DNA from: Desulfovibrionales bacterium
Lineage (GTDB): Bacteria; Desulfobacterota; Desulfovibrionia; Desulfovibrionales; Desulfomicrobiaceae
Length of the DNA: 43,966 nucleotides
Assembly: GCA_012729655.1 (NCBI GenBank)
Contig: JAAYCS010000063.1
Location: forward strand, 1-43,966
Direction of reading: 5' to 3'
In this document: piece after piece, positions 1 through 6,817 of the stretch
Numbering within the stretch: the first letter of the stretch is position 1
How the letters are laid out: each line of letters opens with the position of its first letter
Notes under the pieces: model-generated
What the model saw: the letters and a program-made list of their open reading frames with translations, nothing else
The model's database searches: none
What the model was told of the DNA's origin: nothing
Made by a program: the position numbers and the translations under genes

Positions 1-301
1 ACTTGTCAGCCATCAACGCGGGGATGATGCCATCGAAGTCGGTATTGACGATCTTGAGCTTGACGCCCATGGCCTTGGCCATTTCCTTGGCGACGTCCAC
101 GTCAAATCCAACGATTTCCCCTTTTTTATTCGTCATCTCAAAGGGCATGTACCCGGCGTCCAATCCGACGCGCAGTTCCTTGCGTTTCAGAATTTCATTC
201 AACGTGGACTTCTGGGCCAAATCGTGATCCGCAGCAAAACTCTGTGCTGCCACGCAGACGGCCACAAACAATGCCAATACACATCTGAAGACAAAGCGCA
301 T
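1..301 (-). CDS. Amino-acid ABC transporter periplasmic substrate-binding protein (N-terminal part, cut by the window edge)
   Basis: The 100 visible residues start with a signal peptide (MRFVFRCVLALFVAVCVAAQ, cleavage probably after SFA) followed by the opening of the SBP_bac_3 fold: LRVGLDAGYMPFEM, then GEIVGFDVDVAKEMAKAMG and a stretch ending TDFDGIIPAL. That succession is typical of family 3 solute-binding proteins that deliver polar amino acids to an inner-membrane permease. The start ATG at 301 is preceded by a strong ribosome binding site (GAGGAGG, about 6 nt away). The gene runs off the left edge, so the ligand and the permease genes cannot be seen. The zinc-ribbon gene upstream is on the same strand, 37 bp away, and could share its transcript. 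Confidence 0.9.
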   Translation of the reverse strand, partial: MRFVFRCVLALFVAVCVAAQSFAADHDLAQKSTLNEILKRKELRVGLDAGYMPFEMTNKKGEIVGFDVDVAKEMAKAMGVKLKIVNTDFDGIIPALMADK

Positions 302-338
302 AATTCCTCCTCAAAAGGTTACGTAAAAATGCCGGGGT

Positions 339-503
339 TCAGTATTTGCCCTCGGTCAGGATTTCCTTGATGACCATGCGCACGTTGCAGAATTCGCAGA
401 TCGGGAGTTCCTCTTCGGGCAGGCAGATGATCCTGGCTTGCTTGCATTTTGGGCAGGCAACCTCAACAAACTCCCGTTTATAGCGGTCTTTGAGCAGTTC
501 CAT
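339..503 (-). CDS. Small zinc-ribbon protein, 54 aa
   Basis: A short acidic/basic protein with two Cys pairs, ACPKC and PICEFC, 17 residues apart, which is the spacing of a zinc-ribbon knuckle. I do not recognise the family and assign no function; such proteins can bind nucleic acid or serve as small structural modules. The frame stays open for 85 further codons upstream, but that part is low-complexity and looks non-coding. The ATG at 503 has a GAGGA site about 8 nt upstream, so I take the short form. The 277 bp between this gene and dinB (504-780) hold nothing I can identify. Confidence 0.7.
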   Translation of the reverse strand: MELLKDRYKREFVEVACPKCKQARIICLPEEELPICEFCNVRMVIKEILTEGKY

Positions 504-780
504 GAAGAAATCCTCTGTAGTGAGAACGGTTCCAGTCCGGAAAATAGAAAAATCAAGCAGATCCGTCAGGAGAGCCTTCTGCAAGCCGATCTCCGGACCG
601 GACTTCCACTCCGACGAGCATGCGCGTCCTGAACCATGCAGGGGGAAGCCGGGCTGCACGCAGGCATCCGGTCCGATCAGTGGGAATACCCGCGGGACGA
701 TGCGGAAATGCATACGGGGTTCTTTCTGCTTGAAATACGGCTGGGGGCTTCCAAACAAGAAAAATTTTCTTTGGCAAGCA

Positions 781-2019
781 TTATTTCCCGCCGGATTTGC
801 AGTTTTTCTTGGACAGCAGGTCCTGAACGGATTCCGGCGTTGCTGCTGCCTCTGCGCGGAGGATGCTCCGGGATCCGAACCTGTCCCGGATTTGGTCTAT
901 GGCCTGGTCCAGGAGGTCCTGTTTGGCACTTTCCGCATCCGGAAAAAGGGGCAACCGGTGTTGTTCGGCCCGGAAGTTCGACACACATGTGCCGATGAGT
1001 CGCACAGGCTTGACCAGGCGTTGCTCAGCAAGCAGGGCGCAGGTGGCATTGAAGATGTCGCGGGTCCGATGTGTCGGTTCGTGCAGTGATACGGCTTTGG
1101 TCAGCACGGCAAAATCGTTGAACTTCAACTTGAGGGAAATGCATGTGCCCTTTTTGCGCGTGGAGCGAAGTTTCCGACCCACGCGTTCAGCTTGGATCAG
1201 CAGCCATCGCTTGAGAATTTCCGGATCCAACGTGTCCTGGCTGAACGTATTTTCTGCACTGCAGGACTTGGAGTCACCTTCCGGTTCCACGGGACTGTGG
1301 TCAATGCCCAGGGCCCGGTCATGGAGAAAAAGGCCGCGTTTGCCAAAACGATCGATCCAGAATTGGCGGGGATGCCTCAGAATGTCGGAAACAACCGTCA
1401 CTCCCAGCCGTGACAGTTCCTCCAGCGTACGATGACCAACTCCTGGAATTTTGGACAGGGGCAGCCTGGAAAGGAATGAGGGCACCTCCTCTGGCAGGAT
1501 GACTGTCAGTCCGTCAGGTTTGTTCCAGTCCGAGGCGATCTTGGCCAGAAATTTGTTCGGGGCAATGCCCACGGAACATGTCAGTCCTGTGCCCGTCGAA
1601 ATTTTTTCTTTCAGGCGGCGGGCCAATACCTCCGGGGGGCCAGAAATGCGGCCTGTGCCGGTTATGTCAGCGTAGGCCTCGTCTACTGACGCCTGTTCGA
1701 CGACAGGACACAAAGAGTGGATGATGCCCATGATCTGGTGCGACACTTCTTTGTACCGGGCCATGCGGCCAGGCAGAAACACGGCATGCGGGCAAAGTTT
1801 TCTGGCTTGGACAATGGGCATGGCCGAGTGGATTCCATATCGTCTGGCCTCATACGAGGCTGCCGAGGCAACGCCCCGCAAGGATTGACCGATGACAACC
1901 GGTTTGCCGCGCAGATCTGGATTGTCGGCTTGCTCTATGGACGCAAAAAAAGCATCCATATCGACATGCAGAATAATTGATTGAAAATTACTTCCATCGC
2001 GGGTATTGGACGACTTCAT
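781..2019 (-). CDS. dinB: DNA polymerase IV (Y-family translesion polymerase)
   Basis: Error-prone polymerase that copies past lesions at stalled forks. The palm-domain acidic residues are present: HVDMDAFFASIE (Asp20, Asp22) and SVDEAYADI (Asp113, Glu114). Further DinB signatures are the YEARRYGI finger motif, SVGIAPNKFLAKIASDWNKP and the helix-hairpin-helix KIPGVGHRTLEEL in the thumb; the little-finger domain fills residues about 240-360. The length of 412 aa is slightly above the E. coli enzyme (351 aa) because of a C-terminal tail. The ribosome binding site is weak. Three TGACCT-type half-sites lie just upstream and may be the operator. Family assignment is firm; DNA-damage control is inference. 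Confidence 0.96.
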   Translation of the reverse strand: MKSSNTRDGSNFQSIILHVDMDAFFASIEQADNPDLRGKPVVIGQSLRGVASAASYEARRYGIHSAMPIVQARKLCPHAVFLPGRMARYKEVSHQIMGIIHSLCPVVEQASVDEAYADITGTGRISGPPEVLARRLKEKISTGTGLTCSVGIAPNKFLAKIASDWNKPDGLTVILPEEVPSFLSRLPLSKIPGVGHRTLEELSRLGVTVVSDILRHPRQFWIDRFGKRGLFLHDRALGIDHSPVEPEGDSKSCSAENTFSQDTLDPEILKRWLLIQAERVGRKLRSTRKKGTCISLKLKFNDFAVLTKAVSLHEPTHRTRDIFNATCALLAEQRLVKPVRLIGTCVSNFRAEQHRLPLFPDAESAKQDLLDQAIDQIRDRFGSRSILRAEAAATPESVQDLLSKKNCKSGGK

Positions 2020-2040
2020 TTTTTCATTCTCATATCCTAA

Positions 2041-2072
2041 TGACCTCAGGTCAATATCTCTTCAGTTGACCT
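2041..2072. promoter_or_regulatory. Candidate operator: TGACCT half-sites between dinB and the OmpA-like gene
   Basis: TGACCT-C-AGGTCA at 2041-2053 is a 6+6 bp inverted repeat, and a further TGACCT occurs at 2067-2072, 26 bp after the first. The group lies 22 bp upstream of the dinB start and about 35 bp upstream of the candidate promoter of the plus-strand gene. The regulator is unknown; LexA is a natural suspect for dinB, but I cannot match the motif to a known LexA box of this lineage. Confidence 0.35.
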
Positions 2073-2106
2073 GCCGATTAATATGAATGACATGGATTTT
2101 AACGCT

Positions 2107-2135
2107 TTGACAAAAAGGTATGATGAGCGTAAAAA
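2107..2135 (+). promoter_or_regulatory. Sigma-70-type promoter for the VWA-OmpA gene
   Basis: TTGACA at 2107-2112 matches the -35 consensus exactly. A 17-bp spacer leads to TAAAAA at 2130-2135 (4 of 6 consensus bases). The predicted start point near 2142 leaves a 5' leader of about 60 nt, with the site AAAGAGGAG just ahead of the ATG at 2202. Confidence 0.55.
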
Positions 2136-2201
2136 TTAACTGCACGTTTTTTCGAATAGTTTTTTCCGGTCTAAAAATATCAACAAAGAGGAGTCGAACG
2201 T

Positions 2202-3326
2202 ATGAAAATGAACAGAGTATTGGTGTTGAGCCTGTTGCTGGTGATGTTTGCGGCCTCAACGGCACTGGCCGCAGAGAACTATGTGCGAAAGGTCGATAAT
2301 TTCATTTTTCTGGTAGACAGATCCGGGTCCATGGCTGACAAGTATGTTGGCACGAAACAGACAAAAATTGCTCTGGCCAAATCCATCATGGAGCGGATCA
2401 ACAAGAATCTGCTTGAACTGGGCTACGCCGGGGGGCTGAATCTGGCCGCATATCCCGCAGAACTCAAAAAGGTGGAACCGTATAAGGCCGCTTCATATGG
2501 TGCAGCTATCGCCAAGATCCCCACAGAGATCGGCTCCAACCCGACTCCTCTTGGTCCCGGCCTGGCCAGCCTTGAGCCTGCCCTGAAAGGTATGACCGGA
2601 CGTAACGCCGTCATCATCGTCTCGGATGGCCAGGAAAACGAGGGTGTGGATACCCTGAAGGTTGCTGCTGACCTGTCGAAAAAATATGGTGTCTGCTTCC
2701 ATACCATCAGCTTTGCCGATTCCGTAGATGGCAATCAGGCCCTGCTCGACAAGATCACCGCCATCAAGCCTGGCTGTGGTGTCGGCGCTTCCGCGGCCCA
2801 GTTGGCCGATGACGCTGCCCTCAAGAAGTTCGTGAAGGACGTTTTCTACGACGAAGCCAAGGCTGATCCCTGCTCTTTTGACGACGATAAGGACGGGGTG
2901 AACAACTGCATCGACAAGTGCCCCGGAACGGCCTCTGATCTGGCTGTGGACGCCAACGGTTGCCCGATTCCTCTGGTCAAGACCCTCAAGGTTCACTTCG
3001 ATTTCGACAAGGCAAACATCAAGCCTGAATACCACAAGGAATTGGCTGATTTTGCTGAGTTCATGAAGCAGTATCCCGGCGTGGCCGTGGAAATTGACGG
3101 ACACACCGATTCCGTCGGTACCGATGCCTACAACCAGAAGCTGTCCCAGCGCCGTGCCAACAGCGTGCGTGACTATCTGGTTTCCAAGCTTGGCATGAAC
3201 GGCAAGTTGCTGACCGCTGTCGGTTTCGGCGAGAGCAAGCCCATCGCCAGCAATGATACCGATGCCGGCCGCGCCCAGAACCGCCGGATCGAAGCCGTGC
3301 TGAAGGGTGTCTACGAGAAGAGATAA
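2202..3326 (+). CDS. Secreted von Willebrand factor A / OmpA-domain envelope protein
   Basis: A 374-residue exported protein. Residues 1-24 are a signal peptide ending ALAA. A VWA domain follows, with the metal-ion-dependent adhesion site DRSGSM at 39-44 and NAVIIVSDGQENEG further on. A calcium-binding thrombospondin-3-type stretch (DDDKDGVNNCIDKCPGT, near 227-243) links to a C-terminal OmpA domain with VHFDFDKANIK, DGHTDSVGTDAYNQKLSQRRA and GFGESKPIASN. OmpA domains hold peptidoglycan, so this is probably a periplasmic or outer-membrane protein tying a VWA interaction module to the wall. There is no beta-barrel, unlike classical OmpA. It is monocistronic, with its own promoter and terminator. 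The binding partner of the VWA domain is unknown. Confidence 0.88.
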   Translation: MKMNRVLVLSLLLVMFAASTALAAENYVRKVDNFIFLVDRSGSMADKYVGTKQTKIALAKSIMERINKNLLELGYAGGLNLAAYPAELKKVEPYKAASYGAAIAKIPTEIGSNPTPLGPGLASLEPALKGMTGRNAVIIVSDGQENEGVDTLKVAADLSKKYGVCFHTISFADSVDGNQALLDKITAIKPGCGVGASAAQLADDAALKKFVKDVFYDEAKADPCSFDDDKDGVNNCIDKCPGTASDLAVDANGCPIPLVKTLKVHFDFDKANIKPEYHKELADFAEFMKQYPGVAVEIDGHTDSVGTDAYNQKLSQRRANSVRDYLVSKLGMNGKLLTAVGFGESKPIASNDTDAGRAQNRRIEAVLKGVYEKR

Positions 3327-3346
3327 GGAAAAGAACAAACCCGACT

Positions 3347-3375
3347 AGGCGGCCCTGCTGGGCCGCCTTTTTTTT
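3347..3375 (+). terminator. Rho-independent terminator of the VWA-OmpA gene
   Basis: A perfect 9-bp GC-rich stem AGGCGGCCC / GGGCCGCCT (3347-3355 with 3360-3368) closes a TGCT loop and is followed by seven T. It begins 20 bp after the stop codon. Confidence 0.92.
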
Positions 3376-3914
3376 GCCGTGTCCCCTGTCGAAAGCATTT
3401 ACGTGGAGTCGATCCTCGTAACCGCTCAATCGACCCATGTTCTTTCATAGGGTTTTCTGACTGCATGCAGACAACGGACCCCATCCGTCACAGCGCATCC
3501 GCCGTTCGGGGATAGCTGCCTACGCCTTATCGGGCCCCTTGCAGTCGAGACGCGTGAGAACTGGATCAAGGCAAATAGGTACCTCTGGATATGAGCCTGC
3601 TGACAGAAATGAAGAAGGCCTTGAAGGACTTGCTGGTTAATGGAAAATGCATCTGGAGACCCCGACGAGCTTTGGGTGAGCCCATTCTCGGTCGCCAGCT
3701 GCTTGCGGTTACCCATCATGCCGTGGAAAATTTGCTGAACTTGACGCACACAACTTGCGCGGGGTGTTCTGCATGGGGCGCAGGCCATCCCTCCAGACGT
3801 TGATCAACAAAATGCCGGTGAGGGGACAGGCAGGGCTGGACCGTCGCACGCTGGTCAGGGCGGAGAGGGCGTTCGAAGAATACGGGATGCGGATCTGTTG
3901 TACGCCGGACAACG
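3376..3914. other. 539 bp with no convincing gene
   Basis: Lies between the terminator and the end of rluA. Reading frames up to 120 codons exist on both strands, but none shows a recognisable domain, a good ribosome binding site or the codon bias of the neighbours. Two plus-strand frames contain protein-like pieces (start near 3591 and near 3755) that switch frame, which could mean an old decayed gene. I cannot name an ancestor. No tRNA or hairpin terminator was seen. Confidence 0.4.
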
Positions 3915-4613
3915 CTACTCTGTCGGGAAAAGAGGAATCGGTTCTGCCTGGGGCGCAAAAGGGCAGGCCGCGAGGAAGGTCATCCAGGTTCGGCTGTAAG
4001 GGTGGAAAAGACCCAATTGGCTGGCATGCAGCAGCAGACGGCAGCCTTCCTGGATCTGGTCCGGACCGTAGAGGTTGTCTCCCAGGATAGGGTGGCCAAG
4101 ACTGGCCAAGTGAACCCGCAGCTGGTGGGATCGGCCCGTGCGGGGGCAGAGGCGGACCAGGGTCGAGTCCGGATGCCGTTCCACGACCTCATATTCGGTC
4201 AGGGCAGGCTTCCCAGTTCGCTGGCAAACCTTTTGCCTGGGTCGATTGGGCCAGTCGCAGATCAGCGGCAGATCGATGGTTCCCGCATCGCTTTCCATTC
4301 TCCCATGTACCATGGCGAGATAGACTTTGCTGGTCTGCCTGTCCTGAAATTGCTGCCTCAGGGTGGCCTCAGCCTTGCGCCGGGTGGCGACGACCAGGAC
4401 GCCGGAGGTGCCCAGGTCCAGTCGGTGCACAGCCTGGGCGTGCATGTAGGTCAGGCGTACCCGGGACAGGACGGAATCGCAGAGTTCCGGCGTTCGTCCA
4501 GGAACTGACAGCAGTCCGCTCGGTTTGTCCACCACGACCATGTCCCGGTCTTCGTACATGATGACGAGCCACGGCTCGGTTGGCGGAGTGTAGTGCAGGG
4601 GGGAGAGAGGCAT
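3915..4613 (-). CDS. rluA: Dual-specificity 23S rRNA/tRNA pseudouridine synthase RluA
   Basis: Isomerises uridine to pseudouridine in RNA; E. coli RluA acts on 23S U746 and tRNA U32. The 232-aa protein matches RluA closely along its length: VVVDKPSGLLSVPGR, the catalytic motif HRLDLGTSG (Asp is the nucleophile), LPLICDWPNRPRQKVC, the GKPALTEYEVVE stretch, and GRSHQLRVHLASLGHPILGD near the C-terminus. The block DLPLICDWPNRP is specific to the RluA subgroup rather than RluC/RluD. There is no S4 domain, as expected for RluA. The start ATG lies 3 bp after the stop of the upstream membrane-anchored protein, so the two are probably co-transcribed. Confidence 0.92.
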   Translation of the reverse strand: MPLSPLHYTPPTEPWLVIMYEDRDMVVVDKPSGLLSVPGRTPELCDSVLSRVRLTYMHAQAVHRLDLGTSGVLVVATRRKAEATLRQQFQDRQTSKVYLAMVHGRMESDAGTIDLPLICDWPNRPRQKVCQRTGKPALTEYEVVERHPDSTLVRLCPRTGRSHQLRVHLASLGHPILGDNLYGPDQIQEGCRLLLHASQLGLFHPYSRTWMTFLAACPFAPQAEPIPLFPTE

Positions 4614-4616
4614 GGT

Positions 4617-5327
4617 CTACTGGAGGATTCCCTTGGGTGGGTCGGGTTCGAACACGCCGAACTGGTCCAACTGCCAGCCCACGTCCTTGCCTATCATCCA
4701 ACGTTTGCGGATCAGAATCCACCACAGACCTTTCCAACGCCATCCGGGAATGGATCTGACATACCGGGCCTGGCGGGTCAGGGAGTGGGTGATGAGGTCC
4801 AGCGTGTCTTCTTCCCGCTCCTGCCGCGCCAAGCCGGTCCTTCGCTCCAGGGTGCGGCAGCCTTCCTGGTGCGCGGTGTGGAGATCGGACAGACCGAGGC
4901 CAGGGAACGCCTGGATGAAGGCACCTGGCACAGCCGGCAGGTTGTGGGCGTCCGTGGCGTTGGTGGTGGTCACCCCGGTCTTGTCGTCGTAGATGGTGAC
5001 AAGTTCGGCTATTTGTTTGCCCAGGCCGGCATAGAAGACGAGGTACGTCCGTTCAGGAATGTTTTTCCAGGTCCGACAGAAAAGGCCTGGGTTGTGGTTC
5101 TGAATCCGAAAGTCAAACATGACATCGTCCTCGAATCCATGCTCGTGCGCCCAGTTTTCAACCAGGCGCATGGGGCTGCGCAGGTCCTCATCGGAGGGCA
5201 CATGCGTGCGGGGGACGATTTTGTCCATGGGGCGGGAGAGCGTGTCCAGGGTCGATTCCATGATCCGGGCGGAAAGGTACCACAGACCAAGGAAAATGCT
5301 CAGCGCAAGAATCGGCATCAAAGCCAT
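4617..5327 (-). CDS. Membrane-anchored protein of unknown function, 236 aa
   Basis: I do not recognise the family. Residues 3-20 (LMPILALSIFLGLWYLSA) form one hydrophobic segment, probably an uncleaved signal anchor. The remainder is soluble and rich in charged and aromatic residues, with a Trp/Arg-rich patch near 192-210 (GWRWKGLWWILIRKRW). The start at 5327 has a GGAGAG site. The gene sits directly upstream of rluA, with 3 bp between stop and start, so translation is probably coupled, but this says little about its role. The 169 bp upstream, toward tesA, hold no identified element. Confidence 0.7.
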   Translation of the reverse strand: MALMPILALSIFLGLWYLSARIMESTLDTLSRPMDKIVPRTHVPSDEDLRSPMRLVENWAHEHGFEDDVMFDFRIQNHNPGLFCRTWKNIPERTYLVFYAGLGKQIAELVTIYDDKTGVTTTNATDAHNLPAVPGAFIQAFPGLGLSDLHTAHQEGCRTLERRTGLARQEREEDTLDLITHSLTRQARYVRSIPGWRWKGLWWILIRKRWMIGKDVGWQLDQFGVFEPDPPKGILQ

Positions 5328-5496
5328 GGATCTCTCCGGAAATAAAGGGAATGTTGGCGATGGCAGTTCATTTCATTTTGCGTCCAGGATGGTGCTGTTT
5401 CCCTTGCCTGTGCCCTGAGGAGGAACTCAGAAGTGCAGTGTTGCCCTGGCAATCCCGCTTGGATTGGGGTCAGAACAGCCTGCGCCCGGGTCTGGT

Positions 5497-6138
5497 TCAG
5501 CTGCGCAGGCTGTCCAGCTCCGCCTCGATCAGAGGTACGATCCCGTCCACGATGCGTTCCACCCCTCTGGCGTTGGGGTGCAGGCCGTCGTCCAGGACCA
5601 GTGCATTGTCTGCGACCACCCCCTCCAGAAAGAATGGGTACAAGGGGAGGTCGTATTTGCTGGCCAGATCCGGAAAAACAGCATCGAAATGTTTTTTGTA
5701 GGGCAAACCCCAATTGACCGGAGCGCGCATCCCGGCCAGTATGACCCGGGTATCGGCCTTGCGGCACAATTCGATCATGGCCTCCAGGTTGGCCCGCATC
5801 CGCTCTGGATCCAGGCCGCGCAGGCCATCGTTGGCGCCCAACTCCAAGATGACCAGATCAGGCTTGTCCTCCAGGGACCAGGGTAGCCTGGCCAAACCGC
5901 CGCCAGTCGTGTCTCCGGACACGCCGGCATTGGTGACCCGCACCGCTCGACCCTTCTCACGCAGGCGTTGTTCCAGCCTGGCCGCGAAAGAATCCGATGG
6001 GGCTAGACCATAGCCTGCGGTCAGACTGTCACCGAAGGCGAGTATGTGCACGGTGGATTCCCCCATGGCCGGCTGGGCCAGACAGATCATTGATACAAAA
6101 ACAACCCACCGCATGCCCCGTATAAGGATGGATGACAT
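5497..6138 (-). CDS. tesA: SGNH-family esterase / lysophospholipase (TesA-like arylesterase)
   Basis: A 213-aa secreted hydrolase of the SGNH fold. Residues 1-26 are a signal peptide (core MRWVVFVSMICLAQPAMG). Block I, FGDSLTAGYGL, carries the catalytic Ser; block II is NAGVSGDTTGGG; block III is LELGANDGLRG with the oxyanion-hole Asn; block V is DGLHPN with the catalytic Asp and His. Relatives cleave acyl-CoA thioesters, aryl esters and lysophospholipids in the periplasm. It lies head-to-head with the ybbA-ybbP pair, as tesA does in E. coli, and the start codons overlap by 2 bp. An internal start at 6114 would also give a signal peptide, but only 6138 has a good site (AGAGGGG). The true substrate is unknown. 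Confidence 0.9.
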   Translation of the reverse strand: MSSILIRGMRWVVFVSMICLAQPAMGESTVHILAFGDSLTAGYGLAPSDSFAARLEQRLREKGRAVRVTNAGVSGDTTGGGLARLPWSLEDKPDLVILELGANDGLRGLDPERMRANLEAMIELCRKADTRVILAGMRAPVNWGLPYKKHFDAVFPDLASKYDLPLYPFFLEGVVADNALVLDDGLHPNARGVERIVDGIVPLIEAELDSLRS

Positions 6139-6817
6139 GAATGTCCCCTCTGTTGTGCTGCATGATGTTCATTTGACGCTAACCGCCGGCTCGGGGCCGG
6201 TCAACATTCTGTGCGGGGTCAGTTTGCGGGTGGAACAGGGTGAAACCCTGGCCGTGGTGGGGCCGTCCGGTTCGGGCAAGACCACCATGCTGATGCTTAT
6301 GGCCGGGCTCGAGCGTCCGTCAGCAGGGCTTGTGCAGCTGGCAGGCAAGGATCTGACCTCCCTGGGCGAGGATGACTTGGCCAGGTTCCGGCGAGAGCAC
6401 CTGGGGATTGTCTTCCAGGCCTTTCATCTCATTCCGACCATGACAGCACTGGAAAATGCGGCCCTGCCCCTGGAATTCGCTCACCACCCGAAAGCCAGGG
6501 TCAGGGCTTTGGACGCCCTGGAGCAGGTCGGCCTGGGTCACCGCCGCAACCACTATCCAGCCCAGCTCTCTGGCGGGGAACAGCAGCGCGTGGCCCTGGC
6601 CAGAGCCTTTGCCTCCCGACCGAATATCATCCTCGCCGATGAGCCCACCGGGAACCTGGACGAGGAAACCGGGGCGCGGGTCATGGACCTCCTTTTTGCC
6701 ATGCAGACCGAGGAGAAGACGACCTTGGTCATGGTCACGCATGACCGTTCCCTGGCAGGGCGCTGCTCGCGGACGGTAGCCATGCACTCGGGTCGCATGA
6801 AGCGGATGGAGGAATGA
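6137..6817 (+). CDS. ybbA: ABC transporter ATP-binding protein, YbbA/LolD-type
   Basis: ATPase of an FtsX-type (MacB/LolCDE superfamily) complex. The 226-aa protein carries Walker A GPSGSGKTT, the Q-loop IVFQAFHLIPTMTALEN, signature LSGGEQQRVALARA, Walker B NIILADEPTGNLD and the H-loop VMVTHD. The context (next to ybbP, divergent from tesA) fits YbbA better than LolD. I take the ATG at 6137, which has AAGGA 8 nt upstream; the frame is open farther left, but only inside tesA. Substrate unknown; related complexes move lipoproteins or act as mechanotransmitters, and the tesA link has led to proposals about lipid or ester handling. Confidence 0.92.
   Translation: MNVPSVVLHDVHLTLTAGSGPVNILCGVSLRVEQGETLAVVGPSGSGKTTMLMLMAGLERPSAGLVQLAGKDLTSLGEDDLARFRREHLGIVFQAFHLIPTMTALENAALPLEFAHHPKARVRALDALEQVGLGHRRNHYPAQLSGGEQQRVALARAFASRPNIILADEPTGNLDEETGARVMDLLFAMQTEEKTTLVMVTHDRSLAGRCSRTVAMHSGRMKRMEE

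Noticed and set aside
755-780. AT-rich hairpin after dinB (AAGAAAA/TTTTCTT)
   Set aside because: No GC-rich stem, so not a convincing intrinsic terminator.
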